Assembly: GCA_019155205.2 (NCBI GenBank)
Contig: JAHNZQ020000004.1
Location: 876,628-940,627 of the forward strand
DNA from: Gracilaria vermiculophylla
Taxonomy: Eukaryota; Rhodophyta; Florideophyceae; Gracilariales; Gracilariaceae
Length of the DNA stretch: 64,000 nucleotides
Reading direction: 5' to 3'
Positions 11,184 to 23,910 of this stretch are shown piece after piece. A program made the position numbers and the translations under genes. The stretch's first letter is position 1. The number at the start of each line of letters is the position of its first letter. The notes under the pieces were generated by a model. It did no database searches, was not told the DNA's origin, and saw nothing but the letters and a program-made list of their open reading frames with translations.

Positions 11184-11866
11184 TTTGGTATGATGGATAG
11201 GATCTGCTCGACTATTAACTCGTGGATTTAGGATCCAAGTTGACTATCGAGGCGATGGGCGAAGGCGCATGAGTGAACTTCGATGCGGTGGCGGTGATGT
11301 GATTCTTGCCATGTGTTTACGGCGGCGGTCATCGACGACGAACTTCGATTATACACGTTGAACAACTGTGTATTGCATGAAAATTGATAAAAGTTTTGCA
11401 GGTTTGAAAATTTGGAAAGAGTGAAGGACATGGAAAGCATGCGCAATACGTTTTCATAGAGCTCATGGACATTTCCGAAACATCAGCAGTTCGCGCCGTT
11501 ATCCATTGCCTTCACGATTCACGGCAAAGATAGCAAGCATACTTTGAAAAGAGAAAGATTTCCACATCGATTGCTTCTGGTCGTGTTGGGTTTTGGATTG
11601 TATTGCAAGGAATCTCTGTCGTCTTGTTTCGCTCAAGTTTCGACGTGCAAATCCAGAACACAGCGTCACAAAGCTGTTTTTGATACGGGGATTTCGTTTG
11701 TTAAGAGTTATATTTTGGAGATATTTGTGGAACTTGCCTAAATTGAAAGTTGGGAGTGGAGTTTTTTATTTCTTAATAGGCAGAAAAATTGTAACTCATT
11801 ACATAATATACGATACTCGTTATCACATAGAGAAAGTTGATCCTAGTGTAACTATCTTCTTGGAGC
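11184..11866. other. Divergent intergenic region between RPL17 and SEN54
   Basis: This interval separates the two divergent starts and should contain both promoters. It becomes AT-rich towards the SEN54 start. I could not identify a TATA box or other element with confidence. Confidence 0.5.
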
Positions 11867-12709
11867 ATGGAACAACAGCAAAATCGCAAGGTTAATATCA
11901 GGCTGCAATGGTGGCGAAAGCTGGTGCTTCCGAGGAGAGGGAAGAAGGATTCCATGCTTTCACCTGCACCGTTATCAACGATACAAAAGCTCAAGCTGCA
12001 TGAGCGTCAAACGTCTCTGCAAAAAGCAGTTCAGGCTCCAAGAGCGACTCGCCAAAAGCACCTCGCCAAAGCCGAATGGGATCGTGCAAAACATGAGGCG
12101 GTCGTGACTGTCGCTCGCGGAAACGCAATGCACAGCATGGGGTACTTCAGTCAAGGCAAGCACTATCTGTATCCGGAGGAGGCGCTGTTTCTGGTTGACA
12201 GAGGAAGCATGGACTTATGCATTAACGGCCTACCTGCCAGCGTGCAAAGGGCATGGGCTACAGTTATGTCAGCTCCAAACAGTCTGAGCCTAAACGAATA
12301 CCTCGCGTTTGCGCATCTTCGACGTGCCGGATACGTGGTTCGCAGATATGACGCAGAGGAATATGGGGCGTGTGAGGGTTTAAATCTTTCATTTTCGGTG
12401 TGGCGTGTCGGTTCCTTCAAGAGAAAGGACACTTCTCGTCCCCTTTTTCACTTGGCAGTCTTTCACTTTGAAGACGAACTGCCTTCTATTTCAGCTGCGA
12501 GCAGTTTTTTGAAAGATATCGGAAAGACGAGATTGAAGTTTGCGCTTATTGACCGCGGCGTCGTAGTTTTGACCGATGTGGCCTCGAATGCCACACCTCT
12601 TTCAGAACGCTATGTCAAGAGACTTACCGACGAAGAGCAGGCCTTGGTAAGACGATTAGAACAGGGAGATTGCTCGCAGCTGTTCGGCAAATTGTCAGAT
12701 AACAAATGA
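11867..12709 (+). CDS. SEN54: tRNA-splicing endonuclease subunit SEN54
   Basis: SEN54 is a non-catalytic subunit of the heterotetrameric nuclear endonuclease that cuts introns out of pre-tRNA. The 280-residue product carries the SEN54 N-terminal domain: SMGYFSQGKHYLYPEEALFLVDRGSM-like text at about residues 91-116, matching the family pattern G....G...yL.PEEaLyLverG. This is followed by SLNEYLAFAHLRRAGYVVRR (about 144-163), matching the family's vYshLkRlGYvv.R. The C-terminal region keeps FSVWRVGSFKRKDTSRP and an FHLAVFHFEDELPS stretch. The first 40 residues are basic and not conserved, so the true start may be downstream or the 5' end may be spliced. It is convergent with the RAD6 gene. Confidence 0.88.
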   Translation: MEQQQNRKVNIRLQWWRKLVLPRRGKKDSMLSPAPLSTIQKLKLHERQTSLQKAVQAPRATRQKHLAKAEWDRAKHEAVVTVARGNAMHSMGYFSQGKHYLYPEEALFLVDRGSMDLCINGLPASVQRAWATVMSAPNSLSLNEYLAFAHLRRAGYVVRRYDAEEYGACEGLNLSFSVWRVGSFKRKDTSRPLFHLAVFHFEDELPSISAASSFLKDIGKTRLKFALIDRGVVVLTDVASNATPLSERYVKRLTDEEQALVRRLEQGDCSQLFGKLSDNK

Positions 12710-13079
12710 GTCCAGTGGACTAGCTCTTGTTTGAGGTGAGTGAAACCCCAGATATAACAGGATCATGACTGGAATGTAGTGCTTTATTTGCAGAACAAAC
12801 TTGATGCATAAAGCAATATGAGGCGTCGTTATCTGAAATCGAAAGGCCAAGGCCACGAGCTCCACGGGAAAAAGAGGATGAACTTGTGAGTGCTTGTACG
12901 TAAACGAAGATTACTGTCAAAGTAAACCAAGACAAGAGCGAAGCTGTGAGGCGGTGGCGTGCGAAATGAAATCGAGATATGGAATTGTGGTGAGCTACAC
13001 GGTGGTTCACGTAGCATGCGCTGGTAGAATGCCTATGTGATTGTCTAATAAAAAGCGAAGGACTCAAGCTCTGGTATAA
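12710..13079. other. Convergent 3' intergenic region
   Basis: This lies between SEN54 (+) and the E2 gene (-). Only short frames occur, and I see no recognisable feature. Confidence 0.5.
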
Positions 13080-13672
13080 TTACGTCGTCCAAGATTCCTC
13101 CACAATTTGTTGCACTCGTTTATCGTACTCACGGCGGTTTTCCTGGAATAGTCTTGCAGCTTCTGAGTTGGCTGGGGAGTTTGGGTTCGGGTCGCACAAA
13201 AGACTTTGTATGGATGTGAGTACCGCAGATATATCGTATATTGGGCTCCAGTTGCTCTGCAGAATGTCAAGACAAATCCCTCCATCATTGTACACATTTG
13301 GATGAAATAGCTTCGAGACGAATTTCACAACTGGTGGTTTGTTCGGGTACTCTTCGGTGAACTGCAACGTTAGCTTAAACGTTCCTCCTTCCCATGGAGT
13401 GTCATCAGGTCTATTTGCATGTTAGTATATCAAGTATTGCTTCACAATCTGCGTGAGATATTAGGAAAGCACGTACCCAAAAATCACAGCATTCCACTTC
13501 ATGATGTTGTTGTCACACGGAGCACCGCTAATGCCAGATGGAGGGTCCTATGAGTGAATGTCAGCGTGATAAGATGTGCACGTATCAATATATACTGGCT
13601 TGCTACGCGCAAACTTACATTCTGCAGCTTTTTGAAGTCTCGAATGAGACGTTTTCGAGCTGGCGTAGACAT
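13080..13672 (-). CDS. UBC2: RAD6/UBC2-type ubiquitin-conjugating enzyme E2
   Basis: Class I E2 that transfers ubiquitin with RAD18- or BRE1-type E3 ligases in DNA-damage tolerance and histone H2B ubiquitination. Three exons on the minus strand, 13672-13619, 13547-13477 and 13410-13080, give 151 residues, the usual family length. The introns are 71 and 66 nt with GTAAGT and GTACGT donors. The protein opens [18 protein letters not shown], continues [19 protein letters not shown] and [13 protein letters not shown], and has the catalytic cysteine in the motif [14 protein letters not shown] (C of ICLD) with the upstream HPNVY. It ends at VEESW and lacks the acidic tail of budding yeast Rad6, like animal and plant versions. 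Exon phases agree at both junctions. Confidence 0.95.
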
Positions 13673-13982
13673 GTTTGGCAAAACTGAGCACCGTACAGTT
13701 TTTGTGGTACTCCAAGGAAGATGGACGATTTCTGAGTTTGTGGACTTGTTGACCCACTCCAGGGCATGTGATGTGTGGAGGTTCCAGGGCTGTCTGGGCG
13801 TACAAAAACAAAGCGCGCAACTGGAGCGACAAAGTACAGTTGGAAAATGCACCTGGATGAAGCCAAATACACTCAGAAGATGCGGCTCGTTGCCAACAGA
13901 TGTGAACAACTGTTCCATTATTAGAAATTATGTTTTATAGATTTAAATTTCTAAAAAACAACCAGGAATGTCAGGTCAAGTG

Positions 13983-14053
13983 ACGCCGGTGGTATAGTGG
14001 TAGCATACGCCCCTGCCACGGGCGAGACCCGGGTTCAATTCCCGGCCGGCGTA
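13983..14053 (+). tRNA. tRNA-Gly (anticodon GCC)
   Basis: This 71-nt cloverleaf has a 7-bp acceptor stem (ACGCCGG with CCGGCGT) and discriminator A. The D arm contains GTGGTATAGTGGTAGCAT with box-A-like sequence. The anticodon stem is CGCCC/GGGCG with loop CTGCCAC, and the T arm is CCGGG-TTCAATT-CCCGG. There is no intron. Internal A and B boxes are intact. It lies about 310 bp upstream of the divergent E2 gene start. Confidence 0.96.
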
Positions 14054-15420
14054 CAGAAGTATTTTTGACAAACGTTAATCAAGCGTGGATGATAGCCATC
14101 GACCCCACTACATTGGTGAATCAAGGTGACCCATGGAGCAGAAATATCTTGAGAATTTTTGACCTAAAAAGCAGTAGACAAGTGCTTCCTTTTCTCAAGC
14201 GTATTTATCTTCAAGAGGTTTCTCGTAACACTGAGCCATGTGTGCGAGGACAGAGAGAAACTTAATTCGATGTCTAGTAAACGACATTTTATTTTGATGC
14301 AATGTGAAGCACGAGAAGATAGTATGATTAAAACCTCAGGTTGTCGAGTGTCCTCACTGGCGAGACTTGCGCAGTATGAAGTGCAGTCGGCAATGTCCAT
14401 TCGGCATTTCTCACGGCCTTCCGATCCTAACATGACAAAAAACTAAGCTTTTCTTAGCTTATATTTCTTGAAATGCGAACCATTTTTCGACAAGTTTTGA
14501 GCCTATTTAATAAGGTAGAATGAAATAGTGAAGACTTACGTTATTGGCAGTGATCCCTCTCAGGGCACGATGGCCAAAATCACACGAAAGTACAAAGTTT
14601 TAAACAGCTTTACCTTCGCTCACATGCTAGTGCAAATACCGCTTTGGGCTCTGATTAGGCGTACGCATCTATCCAGGTTGGCAGCGGTAAGTGCGTTGCA
14701 GCAGTTTTAATTCACACATGTACTCAAGTATGAGTCTGAAATGGTGCTTCACATGCTTAGCACCATCAGTCATCCTGTTAATGATGCCCGGATACCTGTC
14801 GTCCTGGCTGACACTATAATGTTCTCGTATCCTTACCGCATGGTGTTGTGCTATTGAGAAGAAGAAACAAATCGTAGACAACCGTTCCAAGACAACACGG
14901 GGGCTTTGAAAAACAGTTCAGAAAATCCAGGTTTCAGGTATGAGCGTTCGTTTTAATTCGACGCCGTGGTCTCCAGAGACAAAACGTTTCAGTTTCAATA
15001 AATGATGCTCGACGCTTCCAAAACAACGTTGCCCAAGATCATGGTCATGGAAAGGACTCTTTTGTCAGCAGTAATCCTTTTTCAGATTTGACTATCTGGA
15101 TGTGTGTTCCATCGGATTGCTCACTTTTTCTGTTCGTTTTGACGGGAATTTCGGTGCTGGAATACACGTTCGGTTCTAGAATACCAATCCAGTCATAAAC
15201 ACAACGTATGCGTTCTTTCACGGAGAAATTTAAGCAAAGAACATCAAAATGTACTACGAATAGACGTTCAGTGTTTTGATGACGAACAGCATTGGATTGG
15301 CTTTGTCGATGATTTGGTTTGAGCTTTGTGGTCACTCATCACCGCTTGTCGTCTCTCTCTTTGGACTAAATTGTATTCGGCCCGCCAGATTTTGTTTACA
15401 GCAAAGGAATAGTTTACTCC
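14054..15420. other. Intergenic region, no convincing gene
   Basis: Only short frames without recognisable domains are seen after the tRNA gene. No repeat or mobile element was noticed. Confidence 0.5.
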
Positions 15421-16507
15421 GTGACGTTCAACGGTTCTAGTGCAGTAACTCGCAGAGTTGAACCACTCATTCTACAGGGATATTCTCGAAGAGAATCAAT
15501 TTTGGTTGGTGTCGCCCAGCGACACGAATCCATCCTTGGACAGAAAAAAAAGCGAGATCTATGGACGAAGCCTTTCTCTAATTTCTTTCCCAGTACACTG
15601 CCTTCTGTTTCAAGAGGTATGGGTGCTCTTTGCAGTTGTGTTGAAGCCTCCAATGGACAGAAGAGAAGACGTACTCGAAGAATATCCCAGGACAACGCAG
15701 TCAAGCATCAGCCCACTACAGCGACTTTACGTGAACCGAATACGGCTGAAAGTACTCGTGCATGGAGCCATCAATTTAGATGCTTTCGAAGGAAAAATAG
15801 TTTGATCTATCACAACAACATTCCCATAGTAGTTGTCCAGAATGTGTCGATGCACAGGCGGGCTTTCTCTGGGGGTCAAAACCATCCTCAACACAAGCGT
15901 GTGAAACCAGTTCGATGTCATTCTTCAGACTTACAAGGGGAAAAACAAATATGCGAATGCGTTTGGAAGAAGCAGCAGCAGAATGAACTTCAAGACAATG
16001 CTGAACATAGTCGTGTTAACAGCGATCATACGAATTTGCACGATCAAAAGATGTTCAAATGTTTAAATGCCAAAGAGAAACATCGTGCATCGCCTGTATT
16101 GAACCATGTGGTGAGTTATGAAAGCATAACAATGAATGACAGAGAGGAGACGAAAGAATTTGTCAAAGATCACTCGAAAAGGCGGTCCCTACACGGTCAC
16201 CATCAATGTCCGTGCCAATGACATCATTTCGGGACGGTCTCCTTTTTTCTCCGGCAGTCTTCTTCTTGTGATAGATTTCATGTTCGCAGTTTACTTAGAA
16301 ACAAGTAGCAAAGTACAATTCGCTTTAGTTGTGGATTCTAATGATGCTCACAAGGTTCATTTCGGGATGTGCAAATGCTCATTTTTCTCATGCTGTCTCA
16401 CGCCTCTGAAGAAATTTATTAGACGTTTTGCTGTCCCGATCACTGATGGGTCTGCGCGTTTAATTTTCCAGCACAATAAAGGTGAGTGTGTTCTGCACAC
16501 TTTGTAA
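15421..16507 (+). other. Possible unrecognised multi-exon gene
   Basis: Three longer plus-strand frames overlap or follow one another here: about 15421-16221, 15458-15805 and 16136-16507. The third encodes hydrophobic segments (SLLLVIDFMFAVYLE) and reaches a good donor-like GTGAGT at about 16490. None matches a family I know, and the frames do not join cleanly. It may be a spliced gene or chance open frames. Confidence 0.2.
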
Positions 16508-16972
16508 TGTACGGTGTGATACAGTTACTTTATGTTTGCCACAACGCGAGAAAGGCAATCCATCGCCGAAATGGCAAGTTTGTAGCCAAGCTCGTGCCTC
16601 CGACACATGCATGAAAATAAGATCAGAAAAGTTTGCTCTCAAGAAAATCCCAAATAGTCCAGAGCGCTGGTAGCGCATAAACCTACCTTCGTAGACGTAC
16701 ACAAAAGTCGCAGAAGACCAAGTCAGGTGAAGCAAGGTGGGAGAGGTGTTAGAGCTGCTGGTTCTATCTTCGCTCCAATGCCCCTTTGTTAACGCTGAGC
16801 GGGTCATCTACTTTACTTGCGGGGCAACGCGTACTCCTCGGCTGCCGCTAAATTTCTGAGAAGTACAGGAGAAAATCATCTTCGGCACTCCATGAAATTC
16901 CATCATTGCTCTCGAACAGAAACACTCCGGGAACACTCCGAAAGTACTCGCTTTCAGTGTGTTGGAGACTCG

Positions 16973-17959
16973 ATGGTGAACGGTTTTGCATTCATAGCTC
17001 CAGCCCATAGCCGTTTTCCCGGATTGGGGATGCGGCCTCTCGCAACCAGAAAGGACGAGTTGAGCCAGAGACTTGAGAAGCGGTGGTTTCATGTAAGATT
17101 TACCACATGCAAGCTCAGGGAACATATGAATACAACCGACCCCCGTCTTGATCGATGGGCTCCTGAAAACTTCGGTTTTCTTCACGTTGCTACCATAACA
17201 GGGGCACATGGTGTGAAGGGAGAGCTTAAAGCTCGGACTGAAGGGGATTTTAATCGAGTTCGTCTCTCAGTGAAAAAGAACGCACAGCAAAGATATCTCT
17301 TGCTGCCAGGACGCCGATACCCTAGACCAGTAAATCTGTCTGCTGGACGTGAGGCATCACAACTCAACGCGTGGATTCTCAGACTAGATGGGTTTCACAC
17401 GAGAGAAAGCATAAATAAACTCAGAGGGGCTCGTTTATACGTACGCGAGTCTGACCGGCCAAGTTTAGAACGCGGGGAATTCATGGTATCCGACCTAATT
17501 GGGTCTCGAGTTCTACTTCTTTTACATGCCGATGACAAAGAACCATGGTATACGGACGAGGGCAGCGGACAGAGCACTGCGATAAGGGCTAGTAATCCCA
17601 TTGGAATTGTGGATAGCGTCATCACGCGCCGAGATATTTGTGAGGCGTCAGGAAGTGGAGCGAGCGGAGCCTCCGTAGCATCAGACGTGATAGAAATTGC
17701 TCTGTTTGAGCTACCAGAACAACATGTTCACAGTGGGTTCCACTACGAAACACCTCCGGATAGCGCACGCAGGGTCCTCATACCATTCGTTGATGAGATT
17801 GTACCACTTGTTGATATCAATTGTGCTGTTATTGTGTTGAATCCACCGGAGGGGTTACTGGATATAGCAGTTGTGAAGCGAAAAAAGAAAGAAAGAACGC
17901 CTAGAGCATTGCTGATGCCCGCCAATCAAAACACAGTGATGAACGCAAACGAGGTGTAG
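16973..17959 (+). CDS. RimM-like 16S rRNA processing factor, probably plastid-targeted
   Basis: RimM assists maturation of the bacterial-type 30S subunit head by binding uS19. The ATG at 16973 gives 328 residues. The start MVNGFAFIAPAHSRFPG has the Phe motif seen in red-algal plastid transit peptides, so I prefer it to upstream ATGs such as 16892. The RimM N-domain begins near residue 65 with FLHVATITGAHGVKGELKAR (family: vgkIvgaHGlrGelkV), and continues with LRLDGFHTRESINKLRGARLYV (family: v.G..dR..AeaLrG..l.V). The PRC-barrel half contains LIGSRVLL, NPIGIVDSVI and VLIPFVDEIVPLVDI, the last matching the family's lIP.v..vV..vD. An insert near PWYTDEGSG and a basic tail KRKKKERTPR are extra. 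The last 34 nt overlap the end of the YIPF5 gene on the other strand. Confidence 0.85.
   Translation: MVNGFAFIAPAHSRFPGLGMRPLATRKDELSQRLEKRWFHVRFTTCKLREHMNTTDPRLDRWAPENFGFLHVATITGAHGVKGELKARTEGDFNRVRLSVKKNAQQRYLLLPGRRYPRPVNLSAGREASQLNAWILRLDGFHTRESINKLRGARLYVRESDRPSLERGEFMVSDLIGSRVLLLLHADDKEPWYTDEGSGQSTAIRASNPIGIVDSVITRRDICEASGSGASGASVASDVIEIALFELPEQHVHSGFHYETPPDSARRVLIPFVDEIVPLVDINCAVIVLNPPEGLLDIAVVKRKKKERTPRALLMPANQNTVMNANEV
17926..17959. other. Convergent CDS overlap of RimM-like and YIPF5 genes
   Basis: The stop codons TAG (17957-17959, +) and TGA (17926-17928, -) enclose 34 nt that code on both strands. The YIPF5 side is family-conserved. The RimM side is a non-conserved basic tail. Confidence 0.75.
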
Positions 17960-18594
17960 AGTAAAGCCAAAGGGTACCACACTAACCAGAATTGGTCATG
18001 CATAGCCAAAACAGCGACAAAGATTTTCGTGGCAGTGGTGGTCGACCAAAAGATGCACCCACCACCGAGTAAAATCTGAGCAACACGAATAGTTCGAAGG
18101 GGTCGGAAGATCGCAAAAAAGGACAAGATCACCATTGGTAGCATTGAATAGCCAAGCACACTGACAGAGCGATAAAGATCAATACCTCTCTGAGACATTA
18201 GATTGAATACAAAGTACACCGCTAAGCACCCGACTGTTGCTTGGCCGTATATAACACTAAATTGAATCTTACCCTGAAGAAGAAGCAAGCATCCAAGCAA
18301 GAGCCATAGCAAAACCGGACCTGTCATATCTGCTTCACTCGCAAATGTGGAGTCAATGTTGGAGAATGGATTTGCGACGACCTTTGCCTTTGAAATCATC
18401 GCCGGTACATTGATTCCGAGCTCTTCTAGCAGAGGAGGTTCATCCTCGAACGACGTCGTTGATTGTTGAGGAGGCATGTAATATTGTTGCTGGTCTGCAC
18501 TGACTCCTGCGCTGCCACTAAGCCCGCCATTGGAAGCGCCTGGGCGCGGTCCAAAGCTCGATTGATAGAAATCAGCGACCGGGGGGTTGTTCAT
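17926..18594 (-). CDS. YIPF5: YIPF5/YIP1-family Golgi-ER membrane protein
   Basis: Yip1-domain proteins sit in ER-Golgi membranes, bind Rab GTPases and act in COPII vesicle formation. The 222-residue product has an N-terminal Gln/Gly/Pro-rich cytosolic region, then the diagnostic FEDEPPLLEELGIN motif at about 49-62, then five hydrophobic segments. Conserved inner blocks include DMTGPVLLWLLLG, GKIQFSVIYGQATVGC, VLGYSMLPM and the end motif YPLALLYTSFAFITVF. Length and C-terminus match the family, so the stop at 17926-17928 is credible even though it lies inside the RimM coding end. The gene is uninterrupted. Confidence 0.93.
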   Translation of the reverse strand: MNNPPVADFYQSSFGPRPGASNGGLSGSAGVSADQQQYYMPPQQSTTSFEDEPPLLEELGINVPAMISKAKVVANPFSNIDSTFASEADMTGPVLLWLLLGCLLLLQGKIQFSVIYGQATVGCLAVYFVFNLMSQRGIDLYRSVSVLGYSMLPMVILSFFAIFRPLRTIRVAQILLGGGCIFWSTTTATKIFVAVLAMHDQFWLVWYPLALLYTSFAFITVF

Positions 18595-19069
18595 GTTCGA
18601 TTTGTTGGAAGCGTCTGTTGATCTGTTTCTTCCACCTCTCTTGACTCGGATATTTTCTGCGGAGTGGGTTTATAACGCATAAATACCGCCCCAACTTCTT
18701 CTTTCGTCGAATGGAAAGATATCCAACGATTCGCTGATCGGTACTGCCACGGACGACCTATTTGTTGAGTGGCTGCCACAAATGTACTTGATTGAACCCG
18801 AAGTAAAATATAACTTCTATTGCGCGCTCGGGGCGTGAGAGGGAAGAGGCTTAAAACAAGAGGTCATCAGATAGGCAGTGCAATGTGCATAGTTCTGTAG
18901 GTTTCCAAGGGTCAAGGGAGAGGAGCAAAGATTGAACGTGAAGCGTGACGTCAATATTGAACATTACATTGTAATGCAGATCATTCGTCGTCCAACGATT
19001 ACAACCGTACACGAAATAAACATCGCCAATCTGGTGCATTTCGTGAAAATCAATCGCCTTCCAACTTCA

Positions 19070-20281
<1,212 letters not shown>

Positions 20282-22417
20282 GTGGCTTCCGCTCAATCGA
20301 TCACAGCATCGCTTTCGTTCAAAGCGTTTTGAAATGTTCGACAACAAACTTTTTAAATGAAGACCTAATTTTATCCCATGCTGGTGAATGTTTCCATTTC
20401 TCTTCAAATGGCATTGACAACCATCTTACAACTGGTTCAATTGCCATGCGTTGTTGCATGTGAAGTAAACTTCTAGATCACTGTCTCAATTTAATCGGTG
20501 ACGAAACTTCTTGACCGTGGCTCCTTTCGCGTTCCTTTCTTGGACGAGAAGGAACTCAGTCTGCAGAATTCAGCTAAGCCGAGATGCAATGACGCCGTTT
20601 TCTGTCTCTGCGGGAGTATCGGGAGCCGTACTGCGGGGCAAGGGTACATCGGGATCCGTATATGGTTTCTTCTTCTCTAACATCGTCTGTTGCTGTTGAT
20701 TATGAATTAGGAGCGCAATTAGATTCTTATAAATAATTTTCTGTAGTGAAAAAGACCAAGAAGTGTGACAAACATTCCCTGATGATATTTAGTAGCGGTT
20801 AGTCTCTGCTATCACATCCCTTACTGCAGGATGTTTATTGCGTCGGGTTTTGTCAGTCGAGACAAAGGGAGTTCGTAGCTACCATATCAATGGAAATGTT
20901 ATAGGTATTGCAGATTTGTAGATGACTTGACGATGTGCGAGCAATATACATAAATCGTTTACATTAAAAACGATGAAGAGGCACAGCGAGACAGAACATA
21001 ATTGGCGTCCTTTTTTTATGATCCGCCTCATTTGCAGCGAATTATTCATTCAGAGAAAAGCCACGTAGTTTAGAGAGAGGAAAAGGTCTGTCGCCAGTGC
21101 ACGTCTTGCTTTTCGTTTTCGGAATTAAACAGTGTATATGGCGATATTGTGCTGCAGTTCAGTGCAAGATCATTCAGTCGCCTTAATCTTGCCTACGGTC
21201 ACACACGACTCTCGCCATTAACATCACTAAGGAAGAAAGATGCTGCAGCTAGTTTTAGGGGTAGTGAGAGACATCAAAGACAGAAGTTCGAGTCTAAAAA
21301 TTCCAGCAGCGTGAAGAAGCCGTACAAAAATGTGCAGGGTTTTTGAGGGCATTAACCGAAACAGAGTCGAAGAAGCTGAAAATTTATTCTTTGATTCATA
21401 CATGCAAGCTTAGGGTCGAGTTGAGCTTTATTTCATTTTAAGGTTGGTTTTCGTTCTCGGACTCTTTGGAGATGGTTCAAAAAATGACTTTCTTTTTATT
21501 TTGATAAATTTCTGAAACGAATTCACTTAGATTTTCACAAATATGCTTACTTTACAAAGACGTCTTAGTAATTCTTGTCCGTTTCATTTCCTTATTCGAT
21601 TAACTGAAGCGTATATGCGTGATAATGCCTCATAGTACATCTTTGCAGCTCTGCATGATGTCCTTGAGTAAAAGGGCAAGCATTTATCACAAATATGTTC
21701 TCCTTTTCATCCGGAAAGCTGTGAATTCTTCAGAGCGTGATTCACGAAAGAAAGGAGTCCAGATCTAGCGTGAGATAGAAGTGAAGTTCTTTGGTTTGCA
21801 ATCGAAAAAAATCTCTGTGAAAGAAAAGTTTTATCGGACCGACGTTATTGAAAGTAGATCTTTGCCGTGTAAAAGTAAAAATTTCCTTTTGTTCTTGTGC
21901 GGCCAAGCATACCGTTTTCAATAAAACTGTCAAAGTGTTCAAGAAACAAGTGTATGTTCGTTCCAGGAGAGGTTCTCTTTTCCAGAAAGCGATGTTTCTC
22001 AATCGAGCCGCAAAGAAGTCTTAAATTACAAAAGGAATTTGTACCCAGTATTACTGGTTCAATACCATACCATTGTTGTTGTTCTTTCCAGCATCTTCGA
22101 AAAACTCAAAACATTTTGCCCTTTTTCATTGTACAGTTTTAATACACTGTTTTTCATTTTAGACCATGCTTCTGATTTAATACGCTAAATGGCTGTGCTA
22201 CATGCATATGTTTTAAGAGAAAATGGATATTAAACTTTTTACGCCAGGAAGAAAGAACGACCATGTATTTTTTTGTGATAAGTCATTAAAAACTTCTATT
22301 CACAGTATTTGTGAGAGATATTAGTGAGAAGATTTAGTGAATAGGCCCTAAAGCATTTTGTCGCCTTTCTAAATATACTCAACACGGAAAAAGTAGGAGT
22401 GTACTTAAGCTGTGAGT

Positions 22418-22431
22418 TGCAATCGATTGCA
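22418..22431. repeat. 14-bp perfect palindrome TGCAATCGATTGCA
   Basis: It sits in a stretch where TTGCAAT/ATTGCAA motifs recur (also near 22860-22900 and 22945-22975). The function is unknown. Confidence 0.5.
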
Positions 22432-23140
22432 TCGCAATTAATAGAAATCCAAATATTTTTATCCCTCATTGCTTCCATTTTCCTGAAATACAATAAGATA
22501 GAATCCTCAGCACCATTTCACCAGTCAACGATGATAATTTGGACTTCTCAACCAATTTATAAGGTTTTCGCAATACACATAGTTCGCGTTTCAGATTGAT
22601 CGATTACTGAGTCAAATAGAAATCAAGATTTTACTTCACCAAATTGTTTCCATTTTAGACTGCAAGACCAATATTAGTAATAGTGAATGAGGAACAAAGG
22701 AATTTTGAGTGCGAACTCAAAGAACGTTTGATAGAATTCAACCACATATTTTTATTCGAGCTCAAAAGGTATGCCATTCTGCAATATAGGCTCATGTTAG
22801 ATCTTTATATGTCGCTGAATATGATATTCTGAACGAGGATTGTGTACAATTACATTATGTTGCAATTCATTGCCATCATAAAGATTGCAATCAACGGTTA
22901 CTCTAGGTTTGCACAATATCATCTAATTGAGCCAATTCCATCAATCTAGCAATCCAATCGCAAATGCAATCATACCGTTCCATGCTGCAAAAGAATTGAT
23001 TCAACCAGTGACTGTCTCACATCATTCGAGACAACCCAAACGTGCTCTTGCTACTGTAAAATGAACTACCCAATTATTTGTTATACAGTAACATATTTCT
23101 ATTGTAGGTCTCTAGACACTTTGTCTACTCGCCCGAACTG

Positions 23141-23180
23141 TTGGCCTCATATGAGGTCAATTTGGTTTCGCATGAGGCCA
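23141..23180. repeat. GGCCTCATATGAGG palindromic repeat, first cluster
   Basis: GGCCTCATATGAGGTCAA at about 23143-23160 is followed 12 bases later by CATGAGGCCA. It belongs with the second cluster at 23869-23910. Confidence 0.6.
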
Positions 23181-23868
23181 GGGTTTAGAAAACTTTTTCA
23201 TATTATTTCGTTGACTTCTTTCATGCATCTATACGACCATGCTTCTGGCTCGTATGATACCACTTTAACGTAATTCAACACCAAAAACTCTGAAACGTTT
23301 ACAAAAATAATTAGAAATTATGAAGCTCTCCAGAAAGCGTACAATTTGATTATGTCGGAACATGGTTCGTTTTCGTGTCGTATAAACCTTTTCGACCAAG
23401 TAAAGAGGCCTTCTGTGTCTTCTTTTGTTTCCAAAGGTTGATAAACAAAAGTTTTGAAGCTTTCGTTGAGTTCTGATGCTTCCAAGGGATCGTCACATTG
23501 AACTCTCGATGACTTAGTTTTTCAAATTATATTTGCCATCATGTTGCTCTCCTCTTTTTTAAAGCTCTTTTAGCAGTAGCAACCTATACGCTTGATAGAT
23601 ATTTTTAACATTTTTTTGCTTCAAGGAACAGCTGCTTTGGATTAATAGGTACAAAGCTTGAGATCTTTTGCTCTAGCATATACATAAAAGTTAAAAAAAG
23701 ATTACTTTTGAGGCTTTAATCCATTTTTGTCAAATACCTTAGCTTGGGAACACCAAGAAAATTATTACTTTTTCTTTGATGCCAAGCTTCTCATTACAGT
23801 TTGCTTTCAGAAAAGGTCCTGCGCAGAGTATACGCATCATAAGATTATGTTTTATGAAGTATTCTCTT

Positions 23869-23910
23869 TTGGCCTCATATGAGACCAACTGACCTCATAT
23901 GAGGCCAACT
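23869..23910. repeat. GGCCTCATATGAGG palindromic repeat, second cluster
   Basis: Two copies are adjacent: TTGGCCTCATATGAGACCAA and CTGACCTCATATGAGGCCAA. Both share the core CCTCATATGAG with the copy 0.7 kb upstream. Confidence 0.65.
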
